DNA from: Bacteroidetes bacterium CG18_big_fil_WC_8_21_14_2_50_41_14
GTDB taxonomy: Bacteria > Bacteroidota > Bacteroidia > Bacteroidales > F082
DNA: 43,658 bases
Assembly (NCBI GenBank): GCA_002771745.1
Contig: PCUL01000366.1
Location: 1,127-44,784 of the forward strand
Direction of reading: 5' to 3'
Part shown: positions 1-8,724 of the stretch, one piece after another
Position numbering within the stretch: the stretch's first letter is position 1
Layout: every line of letters starts with the position of its first letter
Notes under the pieces: model-generated
Seen by the model: only the letters and a program-made list of their open reading frames with translations
What the model was told of the DNA's origin: nothing
Databases searched by the model: none
Position numbers and translations under genes: made by a program

Positions 1-1
1 A

Positions 2-505
2 CTAGCCAACCTAACTACTTTTGAGGCGGGCAACAATCCTGAATTACATGAAATCACCCCGCTCAATATGCTTATCTGGCTCGAAAAGCTGAATATAAGC
101 AATGCGGGTATCAGCAATTTAAGTCCCATCAGCAACCTGAAAATGCTTACCGAGCTTGAGGTTCCTCAAAATCCCATCACGGATATCAGCATGCTTTCCA
201 AATTACATACTCTTGAGAAGCTGAACCTTGAAAATACTCCGGTGGACGACCTGGAAGCCATCAGCAAACTAACGAGTTTGAAGCAGTTGAATATTTCGGG
301 AACACGCGTTAAAAATCTTAAGTACCTGAGCCAGATGAATACGCTGGAGGATTTAAGCATCAACAATACCAGAATTAAAAATATCAAACCATTGGCAGGA
401 TTGAGCAACATCAAAATATTCAAATGCTACAATACTTCAATAAAAAAATCAAAAGTTGATGAATTCAGGGAACAACACCCCGGGGCAGAGGTTGTTTATT
501 ACTAA
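2..505 (+). CDS. Leucine-rich repeat protein, C-terminal part (5' end outside window)
   Basis: The reading frame is open from base 2, so the true start lies upstream of the window. The visible ~167 residues consist of SDS22-like leucine-rich repeats of about 22-23 residues, with a recurring pattern of L..L.ISN..I.NLSPI (for example LEKLNLENTPVDDLEAISKL and LKQLNISGTRVKNLKYLSQM). They end in a short cap, VDEFREQHPGAEVVYY, of the kind that closes such repeat proteins in Bacteroidota. Repeats of this type form a curved binding scaffold, usually for protein partners. Substrate and location cannot be judged because the N-terminus is missing. The 3' end overlaps the start of the acetyltransferase gene. 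Confidence 0.85.
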   Translation, partial: LANLTTFEAGNNPELHEITPLNMLIWLEKLNISNAGISNLSPISNLKMLTELEVPQNPITDISMLSKLHTLEKLNLENTPVDDLEAISKLTSLKQLNISGTRVKNLKYLSQMNTLEDLSINNTRIKNIKPLAGLSNIKIFKCYNTSIKKSKVDEFREQHPGAEVVYY

Positions 506-941
506 TAAGCCTCTTACCATCAGGGAAGCAACTATTGCCGATTATGTCTTGCTCACCGATCTATGGAAAAAAGCCGGGTTACCTTATAAACCAAATGGCA
601 GGGATAGCCTGGAAAGTATTGCAAGAGAAATGCAGGCTGGAACCGGAGTGTTTTTTATTGGATTATTAGAAGAAATGCCCGTTGCAACGGTACTTGTAAC
701 GCATGATGGCCGGAAGGGCTGGATTAACAGGCTGGCCGTTCTTCCTGAATTCCAGAAGCAAGGCATTGGCAAACAATTGGTTTCAGCAAGCGAAAAATGG
801 CTAATTCAACATAACATTGGGATTTTTGCCTGTATGATTGAAGACTACAATACCAATTCGTTCATTGCATTTCAAAAGATGGGTTACATTCCTTTCGATG
901 GAATTCATTATCTCACCAAACGCCTGGATCCTGAAATATAA
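492..941 (+). CDS. GNAT-family N-acetyltransferase
   Basis: A single GNAT domain fills the protein. It starts at LTIREATIADY (strand beta1). The acetyl-CoA pyrophosphate loop is visible as LPEFQKQGIGKQLV, and the C-terminal part reads NSFIAFQKMGYIPF. The domain begins within a few residues of TTG at 492, which overlaps the upstream stop by 14 bases and follows a purine-rich stretch, so I chose it. ATG at 459 is the alternative, but it would add residues encoded inside the upstream gene. The family transfers acetyl from acetyl-CoA to an amine; the substrate is unknown. The gene ends 2 bases from the convergent glmS stop, and no terminator is visible between them. Confidence 0.8.
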   Translation: MFITNKPLTIREATIADYVLLTDLWKKAGLPYKPNGRDSLESIAREMQAGTGVFFIGLLEEMPVATVLVTHDGRKGWINRLAVLPEFQKQGIGKQLVSASEKWLIQHNIGIFACMIEDYNTNSFIAFQKMGYIPFDGIHYLTKRLDPEI

Positions 942-943
942 CC

Positions 944-2782
944 TTACTCAACAGTAACCGATTTAGCCAGGTTGCGAGGCATGTCAACATTGCAACCGCG
1001 CATAACAGCCATGTAATAGGCTAGTTTCTGTAACGGTATGGTTGCCAACAAGGGAATCAGCATTTCTTCTGTTTCGGGGATTTCAATAACATAATCAGCC
1101 AATTCCTTTACTGCTGTATCACCTTCGGTAACAATAGCTATAATTTTTCCGCCCCGTGCTTTCACTTCTTGGATATTGCTTACTACTTTTTCGTAAATCC
1201 CCCTGCTGGTAGCGATAAATACCACCGGCATATTTTCATCGATGAGTGCAATGGGTCCATGTTTCATCTCGGCAGCAGGATAGCCTTCAGCATGTATATA
1301 ACTGATTTCCTTCAATTTAAGTGCTCCTTCAAGAGCCACCGGGAAATTATACCCTCTACCCAGGTAAAGAAAATTGTGCACCTTATTAAACTGACCAGCG
1401 ATAAATTCAGCCGCACCTTTATCATCGAGTACTTTTTCAACTTTTTCGGGGATACTTTCCAATTCGTGTAAGATCCGGATAAACTTTGAACGGGGCAAGG
1501 TTCCTTTTAGTTCGGCTAAACGCAATGCCAGCAGGGTAAGTACTGTTACCTGTGCGGTAAAAGCTTTGGTGGAAGCCACGCCAATTTCAGGCCCGGCATG
1601 CGTGTATGAACCTGCATGTGTGGCACGCGCGATGGAAGACCCGACCACGTTGCATATTCCCAAAATAATGGCACCTTTTGATTTCGCCAACTCGATGGCA
1701 GCCAGCGTGTCGGCTGTTTCGCCCGATTGGGAAATGGCTATTACCACATCTCCTTCACTAATAATGGGGTTTCTATATCGAAATTCAGAAGCATACTCTA
1801 CTTCAACCGGAATTCGTGCCAGGTCTTCTATTAAATATTCGCCAACCAGGCCGGCGTGCCAGGATGTACCACAGGCGATGATGACGATGCGGTTGGCAGC
1901 CAGTATTTTTTGCTCGTAATCAACAATACCACCCAATGAAACCAGTGCTTTAGAAGCATTAATCCTTCCACGCATGCTGTCTTTAATCGAACGGGCCTGT
2001 TCATTAATTTCCTTTAGCATAAAATGATTGTAACCCCCTTTTTCCAATTCGCTCAGGTTCATCTCCAGTTGTTGGACATAGGGTGTTTTTTCGTGGTTCT
2101 TGATGTCACGGAGTTTTAATTTTTCACCTCGTGTGAGTACCGCCACTTCCTCATCTTCCAGATAGACTACGTTTCTGGTGTATTCCACGATGGGAGTAGC
2201 ATCTGACGCCACGTAAAAATCATCATCTCCTATACCAATTACCAGCGGACTTCCTTTGCGTGCAGCGATCAAGGTATTGGGATGGTCGGCTGATAGTATG
2301 ACGATGGCATAAGCTCCCACCACCTGGTTCAACGCGATGCGCACAGCTGCATCCAAAACCACTTGTTCGTTCATCTGTATATCCTCAATCAGGTTCACAA
2401 GTACTTCAGTATCCGTGTCGGAATTAAAAGTGTAACCACGCTTGATTAATTCCTCCTTCAGCAAGGAATAGTTCTCAATAATTCCGTTGTGAATAATGGA
2501 CAACGACTTGGTTTGAGAGTAATGGGGATGGGCATTTATCAGGTTGGGTTCACCATGAGTGGCCCAACGGGTATGGGCAATTCCCAAGTTACCATCCAGG
2601 TCTTTATCTTCCAGAAAAGCCTTTAAGTCAGCCACTTTCCCAGGGGTTTTATAGGTTTTCATCCCATGGTTCAACAAGGCGACACCGGCACTGTCGTATC
2701 CACGATATTCAAGTCGTTCAAGCCCTCTTATAAGTATAGGATATGCTTGCTTGTATCCAACATAAGCTACAATTCCGCACAT
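944..2782 (-). CDS. glmS: Glutamine--fructose-6-phosphate aminotransferase (isomerizing)
   Basis: This enzyme makes glucosamine-6-phosphate from fructose-6-phosphate and glutamine, the first step towards UDP-GlcNAc for peptidoglycan and LPS. The 612 residues match the family length. The N-terminal class II glutaminase starts MCGIVAYVGY, with the nucleophile Cys2 exposed once Met is removed. HTRWATHG and HNGIIENY belong to the same domain. Two SIS domains follow: CGTSWHAG and ISQSGETADT in the first, LGRGYNFPVALEGALKLKEI in the second. The C-terminus is the typical NLAKSVTVE. It is the last gene of a leftward group glgA-like/DUF4270/glmS, an order common in Bacteroidota. No glmS ribozyme is visible upstream. 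Confidence 0.98.
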   Translation of the reverse strand: MCGIVAYVGYKQAYPILIRGLERLEYRGYDSAGVALLNHGMKTYKTPGKVADLKAFLEDKDLDGNLGIAHTRWATHGEPNLINAHPHYSQTKSLSIIHNGIIENYSLLKEELIKRGYTFNSDTDTEVLVNLIEDIQMNEQVVLDAAVRIALNQVVGAYAIVILSADHPNTLIAARKGSPLVIGIGDDDFYVASDATPIVEYTRNVVYLEDEEVAVLTRGEKLKLRDIKNHEKTPYVQQLEMNLSELEKGGYNHFMLKEINEQARSIKDSMRGRINASKALVSLGGIVDYEQKILAANRIVIIACGTSWHAGLVGEYLIEDLARIPVEVEYASEFRYRNPIISEGDVVIAISQSGETADTLAAIELAKSKGAIILGICNVVGSSIARATHAGSYTHAGPEIGVASTKAFTAQVTVLTLLALRLAELKGTLPRSKFIRILHELESIPEKVEKVLDDKGAAEFIAGQFNKVHNFLYLGRGYNFPVALEGALKLKEISYIHAEGYPAAEMKHGPIALIDENMPVVFIATSRGIYEKVVSNIQEVKARGGKIIAIVTEGDTAVKELADYVIEIPETEEMLIPLLATIPLQKLAYYMAVMRGCNVDMPRNLAKSVTVE

Positions 2783-2808
2783 AATTTGGTGTTTTTAAGT
2801 AAAGAATG

Positions 2809-2824
2809 CAAATTTACAAAAGTA
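2809..2824 (-). promoter_or_regulatory. Two adjacent -7 boxes upstream of glmS
   Basis: On the minus strand TACTTTTG (2824-2817) is directly followed by TAAATTTG (2816-2809). Both fit the Bacteroidota -7 consensus TAnnTTTG. The start codon is about 27-35 bases further on. No clear -33 TTG is seen, so which box works is inference. Confidence 0.45.
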
Positions 2825-2866
2825 ATTATTCAGATAATAAAATAAGCTGTAAACGAATTGTTAATA

Positions 2867-4222
2867 TTAATCCAGGTCGGTATAAAGAATTTCAAGTTTC
2901 ATTCGATCAGCCGTATCAACGCTTGGTTTAAAACCTTCAAATATAAAACTCTCAGGATTAATTGAACCTGCATTTACCAACAAATACAATCCGTAATTTA
3001 CTGTGGTGCTGTCGCTTATAACTGACTGGATGTACTTTGTAATGCGAAAAACATATCTATTTGATTCGGCTTCATAGGTTCCTCCAAAATATGAAACTCC
3101 GTCATTATAGTCGGGCAGCAATTCATAACTTCCATCTTGCAACCGTTGAACCAACACCAATTGCGCGGGGGCTTCATAAAACTGCGCAAAATTTCCTCCC
3201 GGAAGGGTCAATTTGGCTTCGTTTACAGCTACATTTACTAAATTTCTCCAGCTTTTGGGATAAGGTAATTTAATCACGGTTTTTACACCGGCATATCCCT
3301 GAATATAGAAATTTTGCTCTCCAAGTGCCGAGTCACCATTGACCACTTGTTGACGCAAATCAGCATTGGCGTTGGTAAAATCATGTTCGTATTTATTAAA
3401 ACGTGCTGCTGAGGAGCTGATAATAAAATCGTATCGCAACGAATCATCTTCCTGGTTACTGTAATAGATCGACAACTTTGTCCCGCCAGAAATCAAATTG
3501 AAATAAGCCAAAGCCCCTGTGGAGGATACAGCTGATGGCGTGAGATAAAGCCCCTTAAAGAATTCGAGAAAAGCCTCATTATCGACCATATTAGTGGCAG
3601 AGTCGGCAGACAACAACCTCTCTCCCAGTTCGGTGGAAAGATTTGAGAGATTGATCCGAATTAAGGCAGGAAGTGTGTCGCCCAAAAAATAGACACTATC
3701 GTGTGGCCGTGGCACAAAGGAATAGTCGCTAAAATCAGTATTCCCCACCCCGAAACTGCGCAGACTATAATAAGCACTATCTTTATAGATGCCTTTCAGC
3801 ATTTCGTATGTGTGTACCGTTATGGTTGTATTGGTGTCCGCGTAGGCACCTGAATAAACCAATTGCAGTATTAAAGAGTCCAGGTGTGGTTCTTCACCAA
3901 AATTATGCCCATTGGTGGAGAGGACAAATTGTGTGTAAAAAGATGCCTTTGTTGCGCCAAACACCGGATCATTCACGTAACCGATTGCGTTTCGGGTAAG
4001 TTCATCCGTACGGATCGAATCATCGATAACGGAATAAGCAGCAATAGAAGTGGTATCGGTAAATCTAACTTTAAGCCAGCTGTCGCCGGGCTGAATAATG
4101 GTTCCAATTTTTCCGGGATCCTTTGTACAGGATGGTAAAATCAATGTGAGGGCTGCCAAAAACAGGATGGAAGCAACATAAAACAACAACCCGGTTTGAC
4201 TAACCTTCGATAATTTGGTCAT
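2867..4222 (-). CDS. DUF4270 family lipoprotein
   Basis: This is a probable outer-membrane or periplasmic lipoprotein of unknown function, restricted to Bacteroidota. From ATG at 4222 it has 451 residues: a short basic N-terminus (MTKLSKV), a hydrophobic segment, and the lipobox-like LILPSC with Cys around residue 31, followed by TKDPGKIG. The rest is beta-rich and has the DUF4270 style (IQPGDSWLKVRFTDTT near the start, GLYLLVNAGSINPESFIFEG near the end). The start at 4222 fits the signal peptide; a longer start at 4297 would lie well inside the upstream gene. It overlaps the end of the glycosyltransferase-like gene by 23 bases, which suggests translational coupling. Confidence 0.82.
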   Translation of the reverse strand: MTKLSKVSQTGLLFYVASILFLAALTLILPSCTKDPGKIGTIIQPGDSWLKVRFTDTTSIAAYSVIDDSIRTDELTRNAIGYVNDPVFGATKASFYTQFVLSTNGHNFGEEPHLDSLILQLVYSGAYADTNTTITVHTYEMLKGIYKDSAYYSLRSFGVGNTDFSDYSFVPRPHDSVYFLGDTLPALIRINLSNLSTELGERLLSADSATNMVDNEAFLEFFKGLYLTPSAVSSTGALAYFNLISGGTKLSIYYSNQEDDSLRYDFIISSSAARFNKYEHDFTNANADLRQQVVNGDSALGEQNFYIQGYAGVKTVIKLPYPKSWRNLVNVAVNEAKLTLPGGNFAQFYEAPAQLVLVQRLQDGSYELLPDYNDGVSYFGGTYEAESNRYVFRITKYIQSVISDSTTVNYGLYLLVNAGSINPESFIFEGFKPSVDTADRMKLEILYTDLD

Positions 4223-5009
4223 AAAAATCGTTATAAGCATTAAAATAATCTTCTTCTCCCTGATAGTCAAGCATTGGTTTTCCTGAAGCTTTTGCATATT
4301 CCATCACTTCTGCATTAATCACAGGGCTGGCTACCAGCAGTGCATCGGAATGATCGATGGCACCTTTCATCAGTGAAACGTAAGAAGCGTGTTTATAGTG
4401 TTCAAGCTGGTTGTCTTCAATACCGTTCATTTTAATCTTATCTACAAATCCCGTTTTGAAAGTTTCACTAAACTCATCATTATACAGGCTGCAAATAATT
4501 TTTAAATCGCCAAATATGGGATTGTCTTTGTAGGCAGTACGTACATAAAACGGGAGCAGGCTGGCAAACCATCCATGGGTATGGATCAAATCGGGTGCCC
4601 AGCCCAGTTTTTTAACGGTTTCGAGCACCCCTTTGGCAAAAAAGACAGTGCGTTCATCATTGTCATCAAAAAAATTCCTGCTCTTATCGCGAAACAAAAA
4701 CTTTCGGTGAAAGAAATCTTCATTATCAATAAAATACACCTGCATTCGGGCCTGCTGAATTGAAGCCACTTTGATAATCAATGGGTGGTCGATATCATCG
4801 ATGATCAGGTTCATACCTGAAAGACGGATGACTTCGTGGAGTTGATTCCTTCTTTCGTTAACAAGGCCAAATCTTGGCATAAAAGTGCGTATTTCTTTCC
4901 CTTTTTCCTGGGTCTTTTGGGGTAGAAACCGACCAATCCTGCTTAGAGGAGTCTCAGGCAGATATGGCATGATCTCTTGATTAACAAAGAGCACCCTTTT
5001 CTTTTCCAT
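4200..5009 (-). CDS. Single-domain starch/glycogen synthase-like protein (GT5 N-terminal domain only)
   Basis: The 269 residues match only the N-terminal Rossmann half of GT5 glycogen synthases: VLFVNQEIMPYLPETPL at the start, RTFMPRFG, and the WAPDLIHTHGWFASLLPFY segment. Full GlgA is about 480 residues and has a second domain that supplies much of the ADP-glucose site, which is absent here. The N-terminal KxGGL nucleotide-sugar motif is also missing; the equivalent stretch reads LSRIGRFLP. In Bacteroidota such short proteins are routinely labelled glycogen synthase and lie upstream of DUF4270 and glmS. I doubt that it polymerises glucan; a regulatory or binding role is possible. It is the first gene of the glmS group. 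Confidence 0.75.
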   Translation of the reverse strand: MEKKRVLFVNQEIMPYLPETPLSRIGRFLPQKTQEKGKEIRTFMPRFGLVNERRNQLHEVIRLSGMNLIIDDIDHPLIIKVASIQQARMQVYFIDNEDFFHRKFLFRDKSRNFFDDNDERTVFFAKGVLETVKKLGWAPDLIHTHGWFASLLPFYVRTAYKDNPIFGDLKIICSLYNDEFSETFKTGFVDKIKMNGIEDNQLEHYKHASYVSLMKGAIDHSDALLVASPVINAEVMEYAKASGKPMLDYQGEEDYFNAYNDFYDQIIEG

Positions 5010-5038
5010 AAATAAGTTTGTTATACTATTCTGATTTG

Positions 5039-5046
5039 CAAAGGTA
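5039..5046 (-). promoter_or_regulatory. -7 promoter box of the glgA-like/DUF4270/glmS group
   Basis: TACCTTTG on the minus strand fits TAnnTTTG, about 30 bases before the start codon at 5009. No good -33 element is visible, only a T-rich tract. Confidence 0.5.
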
Positions 5047-5114
5047 GTAAAAAAAACTGGAGTTAATTGAATATTCCTAAGTATCAGGTTCCCATGTCAA
5101 GAGTTTAGGTTTTT

Positions 5115-5744
5115 TTAACGATTGGATGACCTCAAAACATACCTTACGCCCAACACCAAAGCATCATTGTATTGACCATAATCCCAAAAGCGAAAAATAC
5201 CCGGGTAATCTTTGTCACGGATACTCATCATCGAATTGTTGGTGCGCAACATCACCTGCCAATGCTGGTCGACCAAAAATACCATGCCAAGATTTATTTG
5301 TAATGTCATGCGAAGAGGTTTAGAGTAACCCGCATAATCGCTTGTTATTTCCTGATTAAATTCCTCATAATGGCTCGTCAATACCCCGGTTGATGGTCCT
5401 GCTTCCACAATAAACCGACCCATCTGATATTGATACAGCAAGGCCATCTCCACGTAATTCAATCGCAACAGGAACGACTGATAGAGGTTTTCTTCGGTGG
5501 GGTTTTCACGGCTTCCTTTTTGAAAATAAGCAAGTTCCAATTGCATAGCCGACCTGCCCCCCATACCAAGGGTAACAAATCCCCCGGCAAAAATCCCGCC
5601 TTTGTTATATCCCGAAAAGGTATCGCCTGCCACCTGCGATCCTACCACACCCGCAGTTAAACCTCCGCCAAATTGCTGAGAAAACCCGGTACATCCAACT
5701 ATTAAAAAGAGATTGAGAAAAATTATTTTCACCGGAATCCACAT
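5115..5744 (-). CDS. Outer-membrane beta-barrel protein (PorT-like)
   Basis: The protein has 209 residues. A cleavable signal peptide ends near GCTGFSQQ. Alternating amphipathic strands with many Gly and aromatic residues follow (GGGLTAGVVGSQVAGD, GGIFAGGFVTLGMGG, YQYQMGRFIVEAGPSTGVL), and it ends in a barrel-type closing strand, ALVLGVRYVL. This pattern is typical of the small PorT-like barrels found widely in Bacteroidota. Its substrate or partner is unknown. It stands alone, with its own -7 box 15 bases upstream. Confidence 0.75.
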   Translation of the reverse strand: MWIPVKIIFLNLFLIVGCTGFSQQFGGGLTAGVVGSQVAGDTFSGYNKGGIFAGGFVTLGMGGRSAMQLELAYFQKGSRENPTEENLYQSFLLRLNYVEMALLYQYQMGRFIVEAGPSTGVLTSHYEEFNQEITSDYAGYSKPLRMTLQINLGMVFLVDQHWQVMLRTNNSMMSIRDKDYPGIFRFWDYGQYNDALVLGVRYVLRSSNR

Positions 5745-5758
5745 GCTGCTTTTTTAAT

Positions 5759-5766
5759 CAAAGGTA
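5759..5766 (-). promoter_or_regulatory. -7 promoter box of the PorT-like gene
   Basis: TACCTTTG on the minus strand lies 15 bases before the start codon at 5744, which implies a very short leader. Confidence 0.5.
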
Positions 5767-5922
5767 AAAAAATGTTGGATAGAGGCGCTACTTAAATAGA
5801 CTTTACATCCATTGATCACAATATTAAGCTGTTGTATTAATTAATTAACTTAATAATAACAATCGTTTTGCAACCATCACCAAATTTGTAGTACTTTGGT
5901 CACCTGGAAAAATAGAAGCAGA

Positions 5923-6606
5923 ATGGATCAGAGTAAATATAAAATCCTCCTGGTTGACGATGAAGAGGACATTGTCGAGTTTTTATCTTACAACCTCGAA
6001 AAAGAAGGCTTTAACGTGGTTACTGCCATCAACGGACAGGAAGCCATTCACAAAGCAAAGAAAGAACTCCCCGACCTGATTATCATGGATGTGATGATGC
6101 CTGTAATGGATGGTATGACGGCTGTTCAGGAGATTAGAAAAATTAAGGCCTTGGAAGAGACCATCATCGTATTTTTAACTGCCCGGTCGGAAGATTACTC
6201 GCAAATAGCCGGATTTGAAGCTGGGGCCGATGATTATGTGTCGAAACCTATAAAACCAAAGGTACTGATGAGTCGGATAAACGCGCTACTGCGTCGGTCA
6301 TCAAAAAAAGAAAAAAACACTACGGTGATTGAGTTGAATAACCTGATCATCGATCCTGAGCGGTTTATCGTGATCAAGGAAGGTGAGAAAATAATCCTGC
6401 CCAACAAAGAATTTAAAATACTTGCATTGCTTGCAGCCTCACCGAACAAGGTGTTTTCGCGTGAAGATATTTTTGCCAAGGTCTGGGGAAATGACGTGAT
6501 TGTAGGCGACCGCACCATCGATGTGCATGTGCGTAAAATCCGTGAAAAAATAGGTATTGACAATATCCGAACAATTAAAGGGGTCGGTTACACGTTCAGC
6601 ATCTAA
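5923..6606 (+). CDS. Response regulator, OmpR/PhoB type
   Basis: This is a DNA-binding response regulator of 227 residues. The receiver domain occupies about residues 6-120: acidic pair D12/D13 in LLVDDEED, phospho-acceptor D56 in LIIMDVMMP, T86 in VFLTARS, K108 in YVSKPIKP. The C-terminal winged helix covers about 130-225 and carries RTIDVHVRKIREKIG and IRTIKGVGYTF. ATG at 5923 starts directly before the receiver fold. An earlier in-frame start at 5896 would overlap the probable promoter (GTACTTTG about 30 bases upstream, TTTTG spaced behind it). It forms an operon with the histidine kinase that follows after 28 bases. A PhoB-like role in phosphate or envelope response is possible but not shown. 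Confidence 0.93.
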   Translation: MDQSKYKILLVDDEEDIVEFLSYNLEKEGFNVVTAINGQEAIHKAKKELPDLIIMDVMMPVMDGMTAVQEIRKIKALEETIIVFLTARSEDYSQIAGFEAGADDYVSKPIKPKVLMSRINALLRRSSKKEKNTTVIELNNLIIDPERFIVIKEGEKIILPNKEFKILALLAASPNKVFSREDIFAKVWGNDVIVGDRTIDVHVRKIREKIGIDNIRTIKGVGYTFSI

Positions 6607-6634
6607 TCAAGATACATCCCCTTGGGTTTGTCAC

Positions 6635-7678
6635 ATGCCACTGTCAGCTTCAAAACATATCGCCCTCATCAATGCAGTACTTACAACGCTTCTGTTTAGC
6701 ATTGTTTACATCATTCTCTTTTTAAGTTTTTTTACATTCAAACCTTTACCACTGCTCGTTTTTATTCCATTGATATTTGTATTTGCCTATTTTATAAGCA
6801 ACCTCCTTTTCGATCAATATATCAAGGAAAAACTGAAGGTGATCTACAAAACAATTGGATTACTGAAACCTGAAAATGCACCCCCTCTTTTAAAAAAAAG
6901 AAAAACCGATGAATTGGAAATTGTCAACAGTGTAGTACTAAAATGGAGCGAAGAAAAAAAGAAAGAAATTGAAGAATTAAAGGAACTGGCAGCTTACAGA
7001 CGCGAATTTCTTGGAAATATTTCTCATGAACTCAAGACCCCCATTTTTAATATCCAGGGCTATGTGTTAACATTGCTCGATGGAGGCCTGGATGACAAAT
7101 TGGTGAATGAGAAGTTTTTACAAAAAACGGAAAAAAGCATTAACCGGATGATCGCGCTGGTGGAAGAACTGGAAGAAATCGCCAAACTTGAATCGGGGGA
7201 GCTGGTTTTGAAAGAAGAGGTTTTTAACCTGCACGACCTTACGCGGGAGGTTATTGATTTTATGGAAATGAAAGCCGCTAACCACAATACAATCATTGTG
7301 TTGCATTCGTCCATGAACCGTTCAATGAAAGCACGTGCCGACAAAAAAAGAATCAGACAGGTCATTATCAACCTGATTGACAATGCCATTAAGTACGGCA
7401 ATCAAAAGGGAGGCGTTATCAGGATCTCCTGTTACAATTTTCACGACAATTATCTGGTCGAAGTGCAAGACAATGGAATTGGCATTCCGGAAGAAAATAT
7501 CCACCGGGTCTTCGAGCGATTTTACCGGACCGAGTTAAGTCGTTCGCGTGATACCGGCGGATCGGGACTGGGATTGGCCATCGTCAAACATATCATCGAA
7601 GCACACCGGCAAACCATTAGTGTCCGCAGTAAAGAGGGTGAAGGAACCACTTTTTCGTTTACCTTAAAGATGGCATAA
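6635..7678 (+). CDS. Sensor histidine kinase, PhoR-like
   Basis: This is a membrane-bound kinase of 347 residues, the partner of the response regulator just upstream. Two hydrophobic helices occupy about residues 10-58 with almost no periplasmic loop between them. A basic linker leads to HisKA (FLGNISHELKTPIFN, phospho-His about residue 131). The HATPase domain shows the N box QVIINLIDNAIKYG, the G1 box VQDNGIGIPEENI, the F box ERFYR and the G2 box GGSGLGLAIVKHIIEAH. ATG at 6635 was chosen because it precedes the first membrane helix; a longer frame would start inside the regulator gene. The near absence of a periplasmic domain suggests sensing within the membrane or through a partner. It ends 2 bases before the convergent prenyltransferase stop. 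Confidence 0.92.
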   Translation: MPLSASKHIALINAVLTTLLFSIVYIILFLSFFTFKPLPLLVFIPLIFVFAYFISNLLFDQYIKEKLKVIYKTIGLLKPENAPPLLKKRKTDELEIVNSVVLKWSEEKKKEIEELKELAAYRREFLGNISHELKTPIFNIQGYVLTLLDGGLDDKLVNEKFLQKTEKSINRMIALVEELEEIAKLESGELVLKEEVFNLHDLTREVIDFMEMKAANHNTIIVLHSSMNRSMKARADKKRIRQVIINLIDNAIKYGNQKGGVIRISCYNFHDNYLVEVQDNGIGIPEENIHRVFERFYRTELSRSRDTGGSGLGLAIVKHIIEAHRQTISVRSKEGEGTTFSFTLKMA

Positions 7679-7680
7679 AG

Positions 7681-8655
7681 TTATTTACTTCTTTCGATTG
7701 AGAAAACCACCAACTGTTCTAAAGCCTTTCGGGCCTGGTTTTCAGGGAAAGTATATAATAAATCGAGGGATTGTTTTTTCAACTCGTTCATCTTGTTTTC
7801 GGCATAAGCAAGTCCACCGCTTTCCTTAACAAAATCCATTAACCAGCTCACGCGGTTTTCATCCGTGTTGTGGTTTTTTACTATGTTGATGATTTTTCGC
7901 TTCTCTAAAAAAGCGGCCTTGCTTAATGCGTAAATCAAGGGCAGGGTCATCTTTTTTTCTTTGATGTCGATGCCACTGGGTTTGCCTGTCAGGTTATTTT
8001 TTTGAAAATCGAACAGATCATCTTTAATCTGAAAAGCCATGCCGGCTAACTCTCCGATTTGCCACATCCGCCGAATTAATTCAGGATCGTTACTGGTAGA
8101 TGCGGCTCCTGCGGCAAAACAGGAAGCCAGCAAAGAAGCCGTTTTTTTTCGGATGACATCGTAATATACTGCCTCATCAATATCCAATTTACGGGCCTTT
8201 TCCATCTGCAACAACTCGCCTTCGCTCATTTCTTTTACCGCTTCCGACACTATTTCCAGGATGGAATAATCTTTTGATTTTAAAGCCAGCAACATACCCC
8301 GCGAAAGCAGATAATCTCCGGCGAGCACGGCAATTTTGTTCCGCCACAAAGCATTGATGGAAAATCTACCACGGCGGTGGCTGGCATCGTCTACCACATC
8401 ATCATGCACCAGCGTGGCGGTGTGCAAAAGTTCGATCAGTGAGGCCGCTCTGTAAGTTACCTCGTTGGGTTTGGCAAACAAAGCTGCGCTGTAAACCACA
8501 ATCACCGGACGCAACTGCTTGCCCTTTGCCTTCAGCAAATAACGCATGATAATGTCCAGCAAAGGCACTTTCGACTTAACAGAATTTTTAAAAACCTCCT
8601 GAAACAATTCAAGGTCGGCTTCAATTGGTTTTTTTAACTGACTAAGCGTGTTCAT
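7681..8655 (-). CDS. Trans-polyprenyl diphosphate synthase
   Basis: This enzyme condenses isopentenyl diphosphate units onto an allylic primer, probably to make the side chain of menaquinone. The protein has 324 residues. The first aspartate-rich motif is HDDVVDD (about 84-90) and the second is KDDLFDF (about 211-217). RRGRFSINALW and GKQLRP are further family signatures. The motif spacing fits long-chain (octaprenyl/solanesyl type) synthases, but chain length cannot be read with certainty. ATG at 8655 gives the usual N-terminus; a longer frame to 8721 would run through the divergent promoter region. Confidence 0.92.
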   Translation of the reverse strand: MNTLSQLKKPIEADLELFQEVFKNSVKSKVPLLDIIMRYLLKAKGKQLRPVIVVYSAALFAKPNEVTYRAASLIELLHTATLVHDDVVDDASHRRGRFSINALWRNKIAVLAGDYLLSRGMLLALKSKDYSILEIVSEAVKEMSEGELLQMEKARKLDIDEAVYYDVIRKKTASLLASCFAAGAASTSNDPELIRRMWQIGELAGMAFQIKDDLFDFQKNNLTGKPSGIDIKEKKMTLPLIYALSKAAFLEKRKIINIVKNHNTDENRVSWLMDFVKESGGLAYAENKMNELKKQSLDLLYTFPENQARKALEQLVVFSIERSK

Positions 8656-8688
8656 CGGTTTTGGTAGATGCAACTTCGGTAAAAAGTT

Positions 8689-8708
8689 CAAAATTAAGGC
8701 TATTTTTG
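8689..8708. promoter_or_regulatory. Divergent promoter pair between polyprenyl synthase and radical SAM gene
   Basis: A minus-strand -7 box TAATTTTG (8696-8689) and a plus-strand -7 box TATTTTTG (8701-8708) sit four bases apart, back to back. Each fits TAnnTTTG and lies 17-34 bases from the start codon it would serve. Confidence 0.5.
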
Positions 8709-8724
8709 CACAAACTTCCATTTT

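Noticed and set aside
1169-1471. Plus-strand open frame inside glmS
   Set aside because: It is a shadow of the highly conserved glmS coding sequence; the same holds for the other antisense frames inside strong genes.
2783-2866. glmS ribozyme or riboswitch upstream of glmS
   Set aside because: The interval is short, AT-rich and lies behind an upstream gene; no conserved ribozyme core is visible.
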